Source of the DNA: an uncultured Paracoccaceae bacterium | GTDB taxonomy: Bacteria; Pseudomonadota; Alphaproteobacteria; Rhodobacterales; Rhodobacteraceae | Assembly: GCA_947489705.1 (NCBI GenBank) | Contig: CANLEQ010000002.1 | Coordinates: 237,928-301,927, forward strand | Direction: 5' to 3' | Length of the DNA stretch: 64,000 nt | In this document: in pieces, positions 17,317 through 26,036 of the stretch | Numbering within the stretch: position 1 is the stretch's first letter | Layout of the letters: the number at the start of each line of letters is the position of its first letter | Made by a program: the position numbers and the translations under genes | Notes under the pieces: model-generated | Database searches by the model: none | The model's input: only the letters and a program-made list of their open reading frames with translations | What the model was told of the DNA's origin: nothing

Positions 17317-17344
17317 GGCCGCCCCGTTTCGCGACGGGGCGGCC
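17317..17344 (+). terminator. Hairpin after the TRAP genes
   Basis: GGCCGCCCCGT (17317-17327) pairs with ACGGGGCGGCC (17334-17344) around TTCGCG. It is a strong 11-base-pair stem 11 bases after the DctM stop, but without a T-run, so it may be a terminator or an RNA-stabilising structure. Confidence 0.65.
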
Positions 17345-17514
17345 GGACAAAGGAGACGATCCCGTGCCGCCCTTCCCTCCGGAAGATCAAGGTGCCGCAT
17401 CCTCGGCAGGCGGCCAACGCGTCCGTCATGGGACGTACCGACACTCGGCGGCCGCCCATCCCCACCCATCGTCGGCATCCCGACGATCCCGCTTGCGCAT
17501 GAAAGGAACACGAC

Positions 17515-18402
17515 ATGAGTGATGAAAAGATCGGCTTCATCGGCCTCGGCCTGATGGGACGGGCCATGGTGGAATGCCTCCAGAAGGCCGGCCATCCGGT
17601 CACGGTGCTCGGCAACCGCGACCGGAGCGGCATAGAAGAGGCCGTCTCGCGCGGCGGAACGGAAGCCGGGACCGCCCGCGAACTCGCTGAGAGCTGCGAT
17701 ATCGTCATGCTCTGCATGGGGACGTCCGAGCACGTCGAATCGCGCGTCTACGGCGATGACGGCATCCTCGCGGGCGCCAGGGACGGCCAGGTCGTGATCG
17801 ATTTCGGCACGTCCCTGCCCACCTCGACGATCGAGATCGGCAAGGCCCTTGCGGAAAAGGGCGCCGCATATCTCGACGCGCCGCTCGGCCGGACGCCGGC
17901 CCATGCGGTCGACGGCAAGCTCAACATCATGTGCGCGGGCGACCAGGCGGCCTACGACCGGGTGAAACCTGTCCTCGACACTCTGGGCGAAAACGTTTTT
18001 CATCTGGGCGAGCTCGGCAACGGACACAAGATCAAGCTGATGAACAACTTCTTCGCCATGACGACCGCGATGGCCATGTCCGAGGTGTTCGCGACCGCCG
18101 ACAAGGTCGGCATCGAGCGTCAGAAGGTCTATGACGTCATGTCGGCGGGCCCGTTGAAATCGGGGATGATGGACTTCATCAAGAACTACGCGACCGACGG
18201 CAAGATCGACCTCGCCTTCTCGGTCGAGAACGGGGCGAAGGATGTCGGATATTACCGCCAGATGGCGGAGAATTTCGGGATCGAGAGCCGCATGTCGGGC
18301 TGTGCCTCGGACACGCTGCGCGCCGCCTGCGACAGCGGCGATGGCGGGCTGAACATACCGGAAATGGTTGACTGGATGACCAAGAACCTTGGAGCTAAGT
18401 GA
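17515..18402 (+). CDS. NAD(P)-dependent oxidoreductase, 3-hydroxyisobutyrate-dehydrogenase family (second copy)
   Basis: This 295-residue relative of the protein at 8729 is clearly a different subtype. It has the Rossmann motif GFIGLGLMGRAM near residue 7, DAPLGRTPAHAVDGKLN at the substrate site (where most members have GG rather than GR), and the catalytic lysine in KIKLMNNFFAMT. It may act on a tartronate-semialdehyde-like or other beta-hydroxy acid. The stop TGA is next to the ATG of the following SDR, so they are coupled. A GAAAGGAAC site lies 5 bases upstream. Confidence 0.86.
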   Translation: MSDEKIGFIGLGLMGRAMVECLQKAGHPVTVLGNRDRSGIEEAVSRGGTEAGTARELAESCDIVMLCMGTSEHVESRVYGDDGILAGARDGQVVIDFGTSLPTSTIEIGKALAEKGAAYLDAPLGRTPAHAVDGKLNIMCAGDQAAYDRVKPVLDTLGENVFHLGELGNGHKIKLMNNFFAMTTAMAMSEVFATADKVGIERQKVYDVMSAGPLKSGMMDFIKNYATDGKIDLAFSVENGAKDVGYYRQMAENFGIESRMSGCASDTLRAACDSGDGGLNIPEMVDWMTKNLGAK

Positions 18403-19128
18403 ATGAGACTGGACGGAAAACGCGCCTTCGTAACCGCGGCGGGCCAGGGGATCGGCCGCGCCATCGCGCAAGGCATGGCGGCCGAAGGGGCGGAGGTCGT
18501 GGCGACCGACCTCAAGGGCGATCTGCTGTCGGATATCGGTACGGCCGAACATTTCGCGCTCGACGTCACGGACAAGGACGCGCTGCAATCGGCCGTCCGC
18601 GACGCCAAGGCGGATATCCTCGTCAATTGCGCGGGCTTCGTGCATCACGGGACGATCGGCGATTGCACCGAGGACGAGTGGGAATTTGCCCATAATCTCA
18701 ACGTGCGCTCGCAATTCCATTCGATGCAGGCGGCGATCCCCGGCATGGTCGAGCGCGGCCGCGGCTCGATCATCAACATCTCGTCGGTGGCCAGCTCGAT
18801 CATCGCGGCGCCCAACCGCTTCGTCTACGCCGCGACCAAGGCGGCGGTGATCGCCATGACGAAATCCGTGGCGCTCGACTACGTGACCACGGGCGTGCGG
18901 TGCAACTGCATCTGCCCCGGCACGGTCGACAGCCCCTCGCTCCACGATCGCTGGACCGCGAGCGGCGATTACGAGGCCGCCCAGAAGGCGTTCATCGCCC
19001 GCCAGCCCATGGGCCGCGTCGGAACCCCCGAGGAGATCGCCAAGCTCGCGATCTATCTCGGCTCCGACGAGAGCAGCTTCACCACCGGGCACGCGCATGT
19101 CATCGACGGTGGGTGGTCGGTGGGCTAA
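18403..19128 (+). CDS. SDR-family dehydrogenase, 2-keto-3-deoxy-L-fuconate-dehydrogenase / DHRS6-like
   Basis: This 241-residue NAD-dependent SDR has TAAGQGIG at the N-terminus, NCAGFVHHGTIGDCTEDEW, the catalytic INISSVASSI serine and the YAATKAAV (YxxxK) pair, then VRCNCICPGTVDSPSLHDRW. From memory these stretches are almost those of DHRS6/BDH2 and of bacterial FucDH. FucDH oxidises 2-keto-3-deoxy-L-fuconate to the 2,4-diketo acid, the substrate type of the FAH hydrolase at 12028. It is therefore probably the oxidative step of the non-phosphorylated branch. Confidence 0.9.
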   Translation: MRLDGKRAFVTAAGQGIGRAIAQGMAAEGAEVVATDLKGDLLSDIGTAEHFALDVTDKDALQSAVRDAKADILVNCAGFVHHGTIGDCTEDEWEFAHNLNVRSQFHSMQAAIPGMVERGRGSIINISSVASSIIAAPNRFVYAATKAAVIAMTKSVALDYVTTGVRCNCICPGTVDSPSLHDRWTASGDYEAAQKAFIARQPMGRVGTPEEIAKLAIYLGSDESSFTTGHAHVIDGGWSVG

Positions 19129-19139
19129 GGCCCGTACCG

Positions 19140-20066
19140 ATGCACCACGACGTCGCACAAAGAGAAGACAAGGTCGGTCTTGGCATCGGCATGATGGCCC
19201 TTGCCGTGACCTTCTTCACCTGCATCGACACGTCCGCGAAATGGCTGGTACTTGCCGGCTTTCCGGCGTTGCAGGTGGTCTTCGCGCGGTACGCGGTGCA
19301 TTTTGCCCTGTCGCTTGTCCTGTTCCTGCCGCGCGAGGGGATGGATGCGATCCGCTCCAACGCGCCGGCAAGGCAGGCGATGCGGTCGGCCTTCCTCTTC
19401 GGCAGCACGATCTGCAATTTCACGGCGCTGCAATTCCTGCCGATCACCGTCACCACGACGATCATGTTCGCCGGGCCGATCGCCGTGACCCTGCTCTCGA
19501 TCCCGATTTTGGGAGAGAGGGTCGGCATACACCGTCTCATCGCCGTCTGCATCGGGTTTGCCGGCGTCCTCGTTGTGATTCAGCCCTGGGGGGCCGAGTT
19601 CCACCCCGCCATGCTGCTCAATGTGCTCGCGATGACGCTCGCATCGCTCTACTTCGTGATGACGCGCCTTCTCGCCGGGCTGGAATCGAACGCGACCGCG
19701 CAGGTCTGGTCCTCGGGGATCGCGACGATCTGCCTGTTGCCGGTGGTGTTTTTCGTGTGGGAATGGCCCGAGACATTGTCAGGCTTCGTCATGATGGGGA
19801 TGGTCGGGCTCTTCGGCGCCTCGGGGCACATCTTCGCGACGAACGCGCACAGGCTGGCCGACGCATCGATCCTGGCCCCGATGGTCTATATCCAGATCAT
19901 AACGGCGGCAGCCGCGTCGATCATCGTCTTCGGCGAATGGCCGACATTCTGGACCCTGATCGGAGCCGCCATCATCGTGCTTGCCGGCGTCTATATCTGG
20001 CACCGCGAGCGAACGCAGGCGCGGCGGATGACCCCGCCGCCGGGCGACCCCCGCGCCTCCCGCTGA
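19140..20066 (+). CDS. DMT-superfamily (EamA) transporter
   Basis: This 308-residue inner-membrane protein has about ten hydrophobic segments and two EamA repeats. It begins 11 bases after the SDR stop and reads in the same direction, so it probably belongs to the catabolic operon. RYAVHFALSLVLFLPREG and TVTTTIMFAGPIAVTLLS are typical of the S-adenosylmethionine/riboflavin-type DMT group, but the cargo is not known. Confidence 0.87.
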   Translation: MHHDVAQREDKVGLGIGMMALAVTFFTCIDTSAKWLVLAGFPALQVVFARYAVHFALSLVLFLPREGMDAIRSNAPARQAMRSAFLFGSTICNFTALQFLPITVTTTIMFAGPIAVTLLSIPILGERVGIHRLIAVCIGFAGVLVVIQPWGAEFHPAMLLNVLAMTLASLYFVMTRLLAGLESNATAQVWSSGIATICLLPVVFFVWEWPETLSGFVMMGMVGLFGASGHIFATNAHRLADASILAPMVYIQIITAAAASIIVFGEWPTFWTLIGAAIIVLAGVYIWHRERTQARRMTPPPGDPRASR

Positions 20067-20069
20067 GCC

Positions 20070-21011
20070 TCAGTTCACCCGCGTCAGAAGCTCCCGCGCG
20101 TCGTGAAACGCGGCGATGTTGTCGCGCTGAAGCTGGCCCATCGCCGCACGCGTGGCATGGGTGCCCGACCCCTGATGCGGTTGCAGAACCACGTTGTCGA
20201 GCCGGGCGAAACGCGGATCGGCAGCGGGCTCGTCCTCGAAGACGTCGAGACCCGCACCCGCCAGCTCACCGGCCTCCAGCGCGTCGAGAAGCGCGCGCTC
20301 GTCCACCGTGGAGCCGCGGGAGATGTTGATCACCACGCCGTCGCGGCCCAGGGCACGGATCATCTCGGCGGAGACCATCTTCTCGGTCTCGGGCCCGCCC
20401 ACGAGGGAGACGACGAGGATATCGACCGCCTCGGCCAGCGCGATGGGATCGTCGTGATAGGTCCATCCCTCGGGCGTGTCCTTCGGCGAGCGCGACCAGT
20501 AATGCAGCTCCATCCTGAAGGCCGCGAGACGGTCGGCGATGTCACGGCCGATCCGGCCGAGGCCCAGGATCCCCACGCGGCTGCCGCTCATCTTGCGGTT
20601 CAGCGGAAAGTCCTCGCCATCGGCCCACGCGCCCGAGCGGACATGCGCGTCGCCCTGCAGCATCCGACGCCCCTGAATCAGCAGCATCGCCACGGCCAGA
20701 TCCGCCACGTCGTCGTTGAGCACGTCGGGCGTGTTCGTGACCGCGATCTCGCGCGCGGCGGCGGCATCCACATCGATCGCGTCGTAGCCCACACCGAAAT
20801 TCGCGATGAGCCCGAGCGCGGGGAAGGCGTCCATCTGATCGCCGCCGAACGCCGCATGGCCCTTGTAGGCGATGGCGGTGATCGCGGCGCGCTCCGCTTC
20901 GGGAAGGGCCAGCGCCTCGTCGAGCGTGGCCGCCCGAAGCGCGTCGAGATCGGCGCCCAGCGCCGTCTCGTCGATCTCGGTGTAGGTTCCGATGGCGAGG
21001 GTCGCGGTCAT
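20070..21011 (-). CDS. D-isomer-specific 2-hydroxyacid dehydrogenase
   Basis: This 313-residue cytoplasmic dehydrogenase reduces a 2-keto acid such as glyoxylate, hydroxypyruvate or 2-ketogluconate. GILGLGRIGRDIADRL forms the nucleotide-binding loop, and the following YWSRSP suggests NADP preference. The catalytic triad is visible as Arg in NISRGSTVDE, Glu in DVFEDEPAAD and His in LQPHQGSGTHAT. The ATG at 21011 has an AGGAGCTTTGCC leader. It converges with the DMT gene three bases away. It could recycle a 2-keto by-product of the island. Confidence 0.9.
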   Translation of the reverse strand: MTATLAIGTYTEIDETALGADLDALRAATLDEALALPEAERAAITAIAYKGHAAFGGDQMDAFPALGLIANFGVGYDAIDVDAAAAREIAVTNTPDVLNDDVADLAVAMLLIQGRRMLQGDAHVRSGAWADGEDFPLNRKMSGSRVGILGLGRIGRDIADRLAAFRMELHYWSRSPKDTPEGWTYHDDPIALAEAVDILVVSLVGGPETEKMVSAEMIRALGRDGVVINISRGSTVDERALLDALEAGELAGAGLDVFEDEPAADPRFARLDNVVLQPHQGSGTHATRAAMGQLQRDNIAAFHDARELLTRVN

Positions 21012-21087
21012 GGCAAAGCTCCTGGGTTGTTGGTCGGGATCTGCATCCACTTAGCACGATCGCGGGTGCGCAACACCGAAGCTAACC

Positions 21088-21693
21088 CTACCAGAGCGTC
21101 TCGGGCGCCTCTCGCGCCCAGCGGCGGTCGTATTCCTCCGCCCCGGGGCCGTCATCGGTCATCGCGGCGATCATCTCGCCCGCACTTGGCAGGTCGGCGC
21201 TCTCGTCGACGCCATTCCAGAGACCCGAGCGCAGGATCGCCCGCGCGCACTGGAAATAGACCTCCTCCACGGCGACCGACAGGACGCATGCGGGGCGCGT
21301 CCCCTTCCGCGCGAAACTCTCGCGCAGGCTGTCCTCGACGACGAGGACGCCGCGCCCGTTGACGCGCACGACATTGCGGCTGCCCGGGACGAAGAACATC
21401 AGCGACACGCGCCCGTCCTCGACGATGTTCTCGAGCGAATCGAGCCGGTTGTTGCCGTACCAGTCGGGCATCAGGAGGGTCTTTGCATCGACGATCCGGA
21501 CCACCGGGCCGTCGTCGCCGCGCGGGGAGGCATCCGTGCCGCCGGGCCCGACCGTCGAGAGGACGCAGAACCGCGAATGTGCGATCCACTCGGCATAGAC
21601 GGGAACGAGGCTGCGGGCGACCTTCTGCACCGCGGCCGGCTTCGGCGCCTTGTAGAGCGCCCGCAGCTCCTCGACATTCTCGACGATCTTCAT
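21088..21693 (-). CDS. Pyridoxamine 5'-phosphate oxidase-like flavin-fold protein
   Basis: This 201-residue split-barrel protein resembles the MSMEG_1061-type FMN-dependent PNPOx-like family. Motifs are SRFCVLSTVGPGGTDASPRG, the DGPVVRIVDAKTLLMPDW strand and GNNRLDSLENI. The biochemical role of these proteins is mostly unknown; F420 or FMN redox reactions are suspected. Its ATG overlaps the plsC stop (ATGA), making it the last gene of the ftsE-ftsX-plsC unit. Confidence 0.85.
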   Translation of the reverse strand: MKIVENVEELRALYKAPKPAAVQKVARSLVPVYAEWIAHSRFCVLSTVGPGGTDASPRGDDGPVVRIVDAKTLLMPDWYGNNRLDSLENIVEDGRVSLMFFVPGSRNVVRVNGRGVLVVEDSLRESFARKGTRPACVLSVAVEEVYFQCARAILRSGLWNGVDESADLPSAGEMIAAMTDDGPGAEEYDRRWAREAPETLW

Positions 21694-22424
21694 GATGCGA
21701 TCCTCCTGAAACCCGCCTCGTCGTTGAGCGCGTTCGACCGGCCCTCGACCGCCTTCTCGAGTTGCCCCATGAAGGCGTCCTTCGGCAGGCCGGGCGGGAT
21801 GCGCGGCAGGAACTCGAACACCGCGACGCCCGGATGCCGCAGCACGCCGCGCCGCGGCCAGAACACGCCTACATTGGTGGCGACAGGCACGCAGGGCTGA
21901 CCCAATTGCGCATAGAGCACATGCGTTCCGACCTTGTAGGGCGCGACCACCCCGGCGCCGATGCGGGTGCCCTGGGGATAGATGCAAAGCTGCCCCGGCT
22001 CGCGCCGCCCGCGCTCCACGTCGGCGACCATCTTGGCGATCGCCTTGCCGCGCTTGCCCCGGTCCACCGGCACGCAGCCGATGCGATAGGCGTACTGGCC
22101 CAGGATCGGCGCATACATCAATTCGCTCTTCATGATGAATTTGGCGCGCGGCACCGCGTTGAAGATGACGAGGATGTCGAAGAACGACTGGTGCTTGGCG
22201 GCGACGAGCACCTCGTCGGTGGGCACCTCCCCGCGCAGTTCGGTCTTGAGCCCGATCATCCAGGACGCCGTCCAGATGACCCAGCGGCAGTAAAGCTTGC
22301 ACGCGTTACGCGCGCCGCGCGGTTCGATCAGCGCCCAGGGCAGGCACACCACGCCGATGAGCAGCATCGCCACGTACATCTGCGCGTTGAAGATCAGCGA
22401 CCGGATGAATTGCAGCGCTTTCAC
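21690..22424 (-). CDS. plsC: 1-acyl-sn-glycerol-3-phosphate acyltransferase
   Basis: This membrane-associated acyltransferase has 244 residues and makes phosphatidic acid from lysophosphatidic acid. It has an N-terminal hydrophobic segment, the HX4D motif in AAKHQSFFDILV and the EGTR-like YPQGTRIGAG with the PlsC fold between. The GTG start at 22424 follows AAGGAG and overlaps the ftsX stop (GTGA). Coupling to ftsEX in one operon links phospholipid synthesis to a division gene pair. Confidence 0.92.
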   Translation of the reverse strand: MKALQFIRSLIFNAQMYVAMLLIGVVCLPWALIEPRGARNACKLYCRWVIWTASWMIGLKTELRGEVPTDEVLVAAKHQSFFDILVIFNAVPRAKFIMKSELMYAPILGQYAYRIGCVPVDRGKRGKAIAKMVADVERGRREPGQLCIYPQGTRIGAGVVAPYKVGTHVLYAQLGQPCVPVATNVGVFWPRRGVLRHPGVAVFEFLPRIPPGLPKDAFMGQLEKAVEGRSNALNDEAGFRRIAS

Positions 22425-23323
22425 GGAATCTCCTTCAGGGCACGCAAGGCCGCGTGACGGGTGGCCCAGAACGCGATGAAACCAGCAAGCGGCGGGATCA
22501 GCAAGGGTGCCAGCCACCCCGCCCCCGCGAAGCCGAGGCCCGTCAGGAACCCGCCCGCCGCCTCCATGTCCGGAAGCAGGGCCATCGACGCCACGCCTGC
22601 GAGGGTGCCGACGATCGCCCCGGCCCCGGCGCGCAGCGTGAAGCGTCGCACGAAAGCCCGCGCGATGAACGCATCGCGCGCGCCGACCTGGCGCAGGACC
22701 TCCAGCACCTGCCCGTTCGCGGCGAGGGCCGCATGCGCCGCGAGCGAGATCATTGCCGCCATGCTCAGCAGGATGAGCCCGAGCGCGCCGATCCCGAGAA
22801 GGTGCAACCGGTGCGCGGCCCGGATCAGCGGCCGCCGCCACCGCCGGTGATCGTCGATCACCGCATCCGGCGCCTCGGCGCGCAGGCGCATTGCCAGACC
22901 CTCGGGATCGAACCCGCGCCCCGTCTCGATCACCTCGATGAGCTGCGGCACCGGCAGGCTGTCGAGCGGCAGATCCTCGCCGAACCACGGCGCGAGCAAT
23001 GCGCGCTCCTCCGCGTCGTCGAGCGCGCGGGCAGAGGCGACACCGGGCGTCTCGCCGAGGATCTCGAGCACGCGGGCGGCTTGCGCGTCGGTATCGCCCT
23101 CGCTTGCGGCGATGCGGATCGTAACGCTCTGCCCCAGCGCCTCGCCCCACCTCGTCGCGAGCCGGTCGGTGGCGAGCGACAGGGCCAGCGCGAAGACCGC
23201 GAGGAACGCCATCGTCGCCGCGGTGAAGACCGTCAGCTGCGCGGTGAAACCGCTCGGCGGCACCACCTTCTCGGCGGCCGCATCCCCCTTCAGCAGGGCG
23301 AGAAGGCGTGCGGCCCGGCTCAA
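22421..23323 (-). CDS. ftsX: Cell-division protein FtsX
   Basis: This 300-residue integral membrane partner of FtsE controls peptidoglycan hydrolases at the septum. It has one N-terminal transmembrane helix (about 28-50), a periplasmic domain with the weak-sequence SVTIRIAASEGDTDAQ start, and three C-terminal helices with QVLEVLRQVGARDAFIARAF between them, typical of the FtsX core. It overlaps ftsE and plsC by four bases each. Sequence is divergent, as usual for alphaproteobacterial FtsX; the assignment rests on the FtsE neighbour. Confidence 0.9.
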   Translation of the reverse strand: MSRAARLLALLKGDAAAEKVVPPSGFTAQLTVFTAATMAFLAVFALALSLATDRLATRWGEALGQSVTIRIAASEGDTDAQAARVLEILGETPGVASARALDDAEERALLAPWFGEDLPLDSLPVPQLIEVIETGRGFDPEGLAMRLRAEAPDAVIDDHRRWRRPLIRAAHRLHLLGIGALGLILLSMAAMISLAAHAALAANGQVLEVLRQVGARDAFIARAFVRRFTLRAGAGAIVGTLAGVASMALLPDMEAAGGFLTGLGFAGAGWLAPLLIPPLAGFIAFWATRHAALRALKEIP

Positions 23324-23997
23324 AGCTCGGCCCCCGCCATCTCCAGCCGCCCGCCCCGCAGCCGGATGTTTCGCGCGGCGACATGCGCCTTGGCCTGGCG
23401 GATGAGGTTGAGGTCATGGGTCGCGATCAGCACCGCCTTGCCCATGCGGTTGAGTTCCAGGAGCAGCGACAGAAGCCGCAGCGACATCTCCCAGTCGACA
23501 TTGCCCGTGGGCTCGTCCGCCAGCACGACGTCCGGCGACAGGATCAGGGCGCGCGCCAGTGCCGCCCGCTGCCGCTCGCCCCCCGAAAGCTCGGGCGGCA
23601 GCGCATCGGCACGGGTGGAAAGCCCCACCCAGGCCAGAAGCGCATCGATATCCTCGCGATAGGAGTGAGGGTCCTGCCCCGACGCGCGCAGCGGCAATGC
23701 GAGGTTCTCGACCAGCGACAGATGGTCGAGGAAGCGGCAATCCTGATGCACGACGCCGACGCGCCGCCGGAGCTGCGCGATCCCGTCGCGGCCGAGCTGC
23801 TCCGCCGGCTTGCCGAAGGCGGTGATCCGCCCCGATTGCGGCACCAGCTCGAGACAGCAGAGCTTGAGCAGCGTGGTCTTGCCCGCCCCCGACGGCCCGG
23901 TGAGGAAGTGGAACGACCCCGGCGCGATCCCGAGCGTCAGGTCCGACAGGAGCGTCCGGCCGGCATAGCCGTAGCTCACCTCGTTCAGTTCGATCAC
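23320..23997 (-). CDS. ftsE: Cell-division ATP-binding protein FtsE
   Basis: This 225-residue ABC ATPase carries Walker A GPSGAGKTTLLKL, the signature LSGGERQRAALARAL and Walker B VVLADEPTGNVD, all intact. It begins with GTG (GTGATCGAACTG) after GAGGG. It is the first gene of the ftsE-ftsX-plsC-PNPOx operon and diverges from the zinc-ribbon gene at 24157 across a 159-base promoter region (23998-24156). Confidence 0.95.
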   Translation of the reverse strand: MIELNEVSYGYAGRTLLSDLTLGIAPGSFHFLTGPSGAGKTTLLKLCCLELVPQSGRITAFGKPAEQLGRDGIAQLRRRVGVVHQDCRFLDHLSLVENLALPLRASGQDPHSYREDIDALLAWVGLSTRADALPPELSGGERQRAALARALILSPDVVLADEPTGNVDWEMSLRLLSLLLELNRMGKAVLIATHDLNLIRQAKAHVAARNIRLRGGRLEMAGAEL

Positions 23998-24156
23998 GAA
24001 GGCCCTCGATGCGTCTTTGCCGACACGGCTGTTGCGTTGCGGTTGCGCCGCGCGGCAAAGTGTTTGAAAGATGACAGCGGATGACTAACAATTCCGCCCA
24101 CGCGAGCGGAAGCCGAAAAGTCCTAAAAGGGACGGGATATTTCACAGGATAATTCC

Positions 24157-25008
24157 ATGCGGCTCACTTGCCCGAACTGCGCGGCGCAGTATGAAATCGA
24201 CGCGTCCCTCATCCCACGGGATGGCCGGGAGGTTCAATGTTCGAATTGCAGCCAGACCTGGTTCGTCCGCAAGACCGGGATGCCCGAAGGCGTCCCGTCG
24301 GGCAACGTGCCCTTCTCGCAGCCGGACGACACCCCCGCCCGGCGGGAACCGGCGCCCGCCCCGCAGGAACCGGCTTCCACGCCCGAGGACGTGCCGTCGA
24401 CGCCCGTGGCAGACCCCGATGCGCGCGGCCCTTCCGAACCGGAGGGAGAGGATGCGGCCCTTCCGCGCCGCCGCGAACTCGACGAACGGACCCGCACCAT
24501 CCTGCGCGAAGAGGCCGAGCGCGAGGCCGAGCAGCGTCGCCGCGCCGCGAGGGATGCGACCGTCCGCGTGCCAGCCCGCCGCGAAAGCGAGGCGCCGCAC
24601 CCTGCTCCTGCGACGCCCGAGGCCGGGCCGGCACCGGCCCCCCGCGCCGCTCCGCCGCGCCCGCCGCAGGACGAGCGCCCGCTTCCCGATGCCGACCGGA
24701 TCAGCTCGACCCTGACGGCCACGCCGGAACGGCGCGAGACTTCCCCGCCGAGCGCGCCGCGCGGCGATGACGCGCAGGGCCACCGCGACGCGGCGCCCGC
24801 CGACGCGCCGCGCGGCTTCGGCCGCGGCTTCGCGATCGTCCTGATCCTTGCGGCGCTGCTCGCGCTGCTCTATGTCGGGGCGCCCGCCTTGGCGCGGGCC
24901 GTTCCGGGGCTCGAACCGCAGATCGCGGCCTATGTCGACGGGGTCAACGCCCTCAGGGGCGGTCTCGACCGCTGGCTCGACGCGCTGGCGTCCCTCTTCG
25001 GCGGCTAG
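24157..25008 (+). CDS. MJ0042-type zinc-ribbon protein with one C-terminal membrane helix
   Basis: This 283-residue protein has four clear regions. Residues 1-40 form a zinc ribbon with two CxxC pairs (CPNC and CSNC; sequence TCPNCAAQYEID...VQCSNCSQTWFV). Residues 40-220 are a low-complexity Pro/Ala/Arg/Glu linker, then one helix (FAIVLILAALLALLYVGAPAL), then a short periplasmic tail. It is a common Rhodobacterales gene beside ftsE. Its function is not established, and the zinc-ribbon family is often annotated as a membrane regulator. Confidence 0.85.
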   Translation: MRLTCPNCAAQYEIDASLIPRDGREVQCSNCSQTWFVRKTGMPEGVPSGNVPFSQPDDTPARREPAPAPQEPASTPEDVPSTPVADPDARGPSEPEGEDAALPRRRELDERTRTILREEAEREAEQRRRAARDATVRVPARRESEAPHPAPATPEAGPAPAPRAAPPRPPQDERPLPDADRISSTLTATPERRETSPPSAPRGDDAQGHRDAAPADAPRGFGRGFAIVLILAALLALLYVGAPALARAVPGLEPQIAAYVDGVNALRGGLDRWLDALASLFGG

Positions 25009-26024
25009 ATCTCGATCCCCGCGGCGTCGAGCTTCTCGGCGATCCCCGCGAAGTCGGGCCCATGCGCCACCATCACGCCCAGCCGCCGGATCGACGCGAT
25101 CGCCGCACGGCTGGCATCGTCGGGCCCCGGCCCCGGTTCGCGCAGGATGACCGCGCGGATGCGCCCGGCATGGCGATGGCACGCCTCGAGATAGACATGC
25201 GCGTCGTGCTGGCCGGTATCGCCGATCAGAACGAAATCCAGATCGGGATTGGCGCCGAGGATGCGGTCGATGGCGCTGCCCTTGTGATCGCCATGCGTGC
25301 CGGAGATGAACTGCGTCTCGCTGATCCCCAGATCGCGCAGGAACATCGGCCCCGCGATCAGACCGGCCCGGTCGAAGACGCGCTCCAGAAACGAATGCAG
25401 GTTCCAGGGGCTGGAACTGACGTAGAAGATCGGATTGCGCCCGTGATTGTTCAGGTGATCCATCAGGACGATGGCATCGGGAAAGACCCGCCGCGTCGCC
25501 GCCGAGCCGGTGAAGGTGGTCCAGAGATTGCGCGCCAGCGAATAGGCGCCCGTATGCATCATCGTGTCGTCGATATCCGACACCACGCCGAGCCTCGCGC
25601 GGGGCGACGGGATCATGGCGCGAAAGGTCTTGCGGCTTTCTGGATCGCCCGTGATCTGCAACGGCACGTCGTGCCAGCCGGGCCGCGGCGCCTCGACGGG
25701 GATCTCGATCACCACATAGCCTTCGGCGTCGCTCTTCGACGTGACCCCGTGCGAGGGGGCGATCACCTCGACATCGGCGACCTCGTCGGTGAGGAACAGA
25801 GACACCATCTCGCGCATGTTCTGCCACCGGCTCTGCCCGGGATCGGGCGTGGTGCGCCGCAGGCTCGCCAGCACCCGGCCGCGCAGAACGACGCTCCGGC
25901 CGGCGACGGCATAGCCGCGATAGGCATCGAGAACCGGTCGCTCGACCGCCCTTCGCGGGCGCACGCGTTCGACCCAGGCCTCGGCGCGTATCGCAAGCCT
26001 GTGCAGACTTCCCGGCTCCGCCAC
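25005..26024 (-). CDS. App1-like phosphatidate phosphatase (DUF2183)
   Basis: This 339-residue protein carries the catalytic VSDIDDTMMHTG motif of the haloacid-dehalogenase-like App1 lipid phosphatases. Downstream are NPIFYVSSSPWNLHSFLE and FVLIGDTGQHDAHVYLE, both typical of the family. The N-terminal third looks like a beta-rich accessory domain. GTG at 26024 follows GGAGGGG. It is the last gene of an mtgA-GST-queG-App1 group. The start and the convergent zinc-ribbon stop overlap by four bases. Confidence 0.88.
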   Translation of the reverse strand: MAEPGSLHRLAIRAEAWVERVRPRRAVERPVLDAYRGYAVAGRSVVLRGRVLASLRRTTPDPGQSRWQNMREMVSLFLTDEVADVEVIAPSHGVTSKSDAEGYVVIEIPVEAPRPGWHDVPLQITGDPESRKTFRAMIPSPRARLGVVSDIDDTMMHTGAYSLARNLWTTFTGSAATRRVFPDAIVLMDHLNNHGRNPIFYVSSSPWNLHSFLERVFDRAGLIAGPMFLRDLGISETQFISGTHGDHKGSAIDRILGANPDLDFVLIGDTGQHDAHVYLEACHRHAGRIRAVILREPGPGPDDASRAAIASIRRLGVMVAHGPDFAGIAEKLDAAGIEI

Positions 26025-26036
26025 ATTCCCCTCCGG

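Noticed and set aside
17364..17522. A 52-codon GTG-started frame with an AAAGGAG-like site before the second HIBDH-type gene
   Set aside because: The peptide is rich in Pro, Arg, His and Ser with no pattern, and no relatives come to mind; the overlap with the next start could be chance in GC-rich DNA.
3453..21011. Recent horizontal transfer of the catabolic island
   Set aside because: No integrase, tRNA target, IS element or clear base-composition change was seen at its borders.
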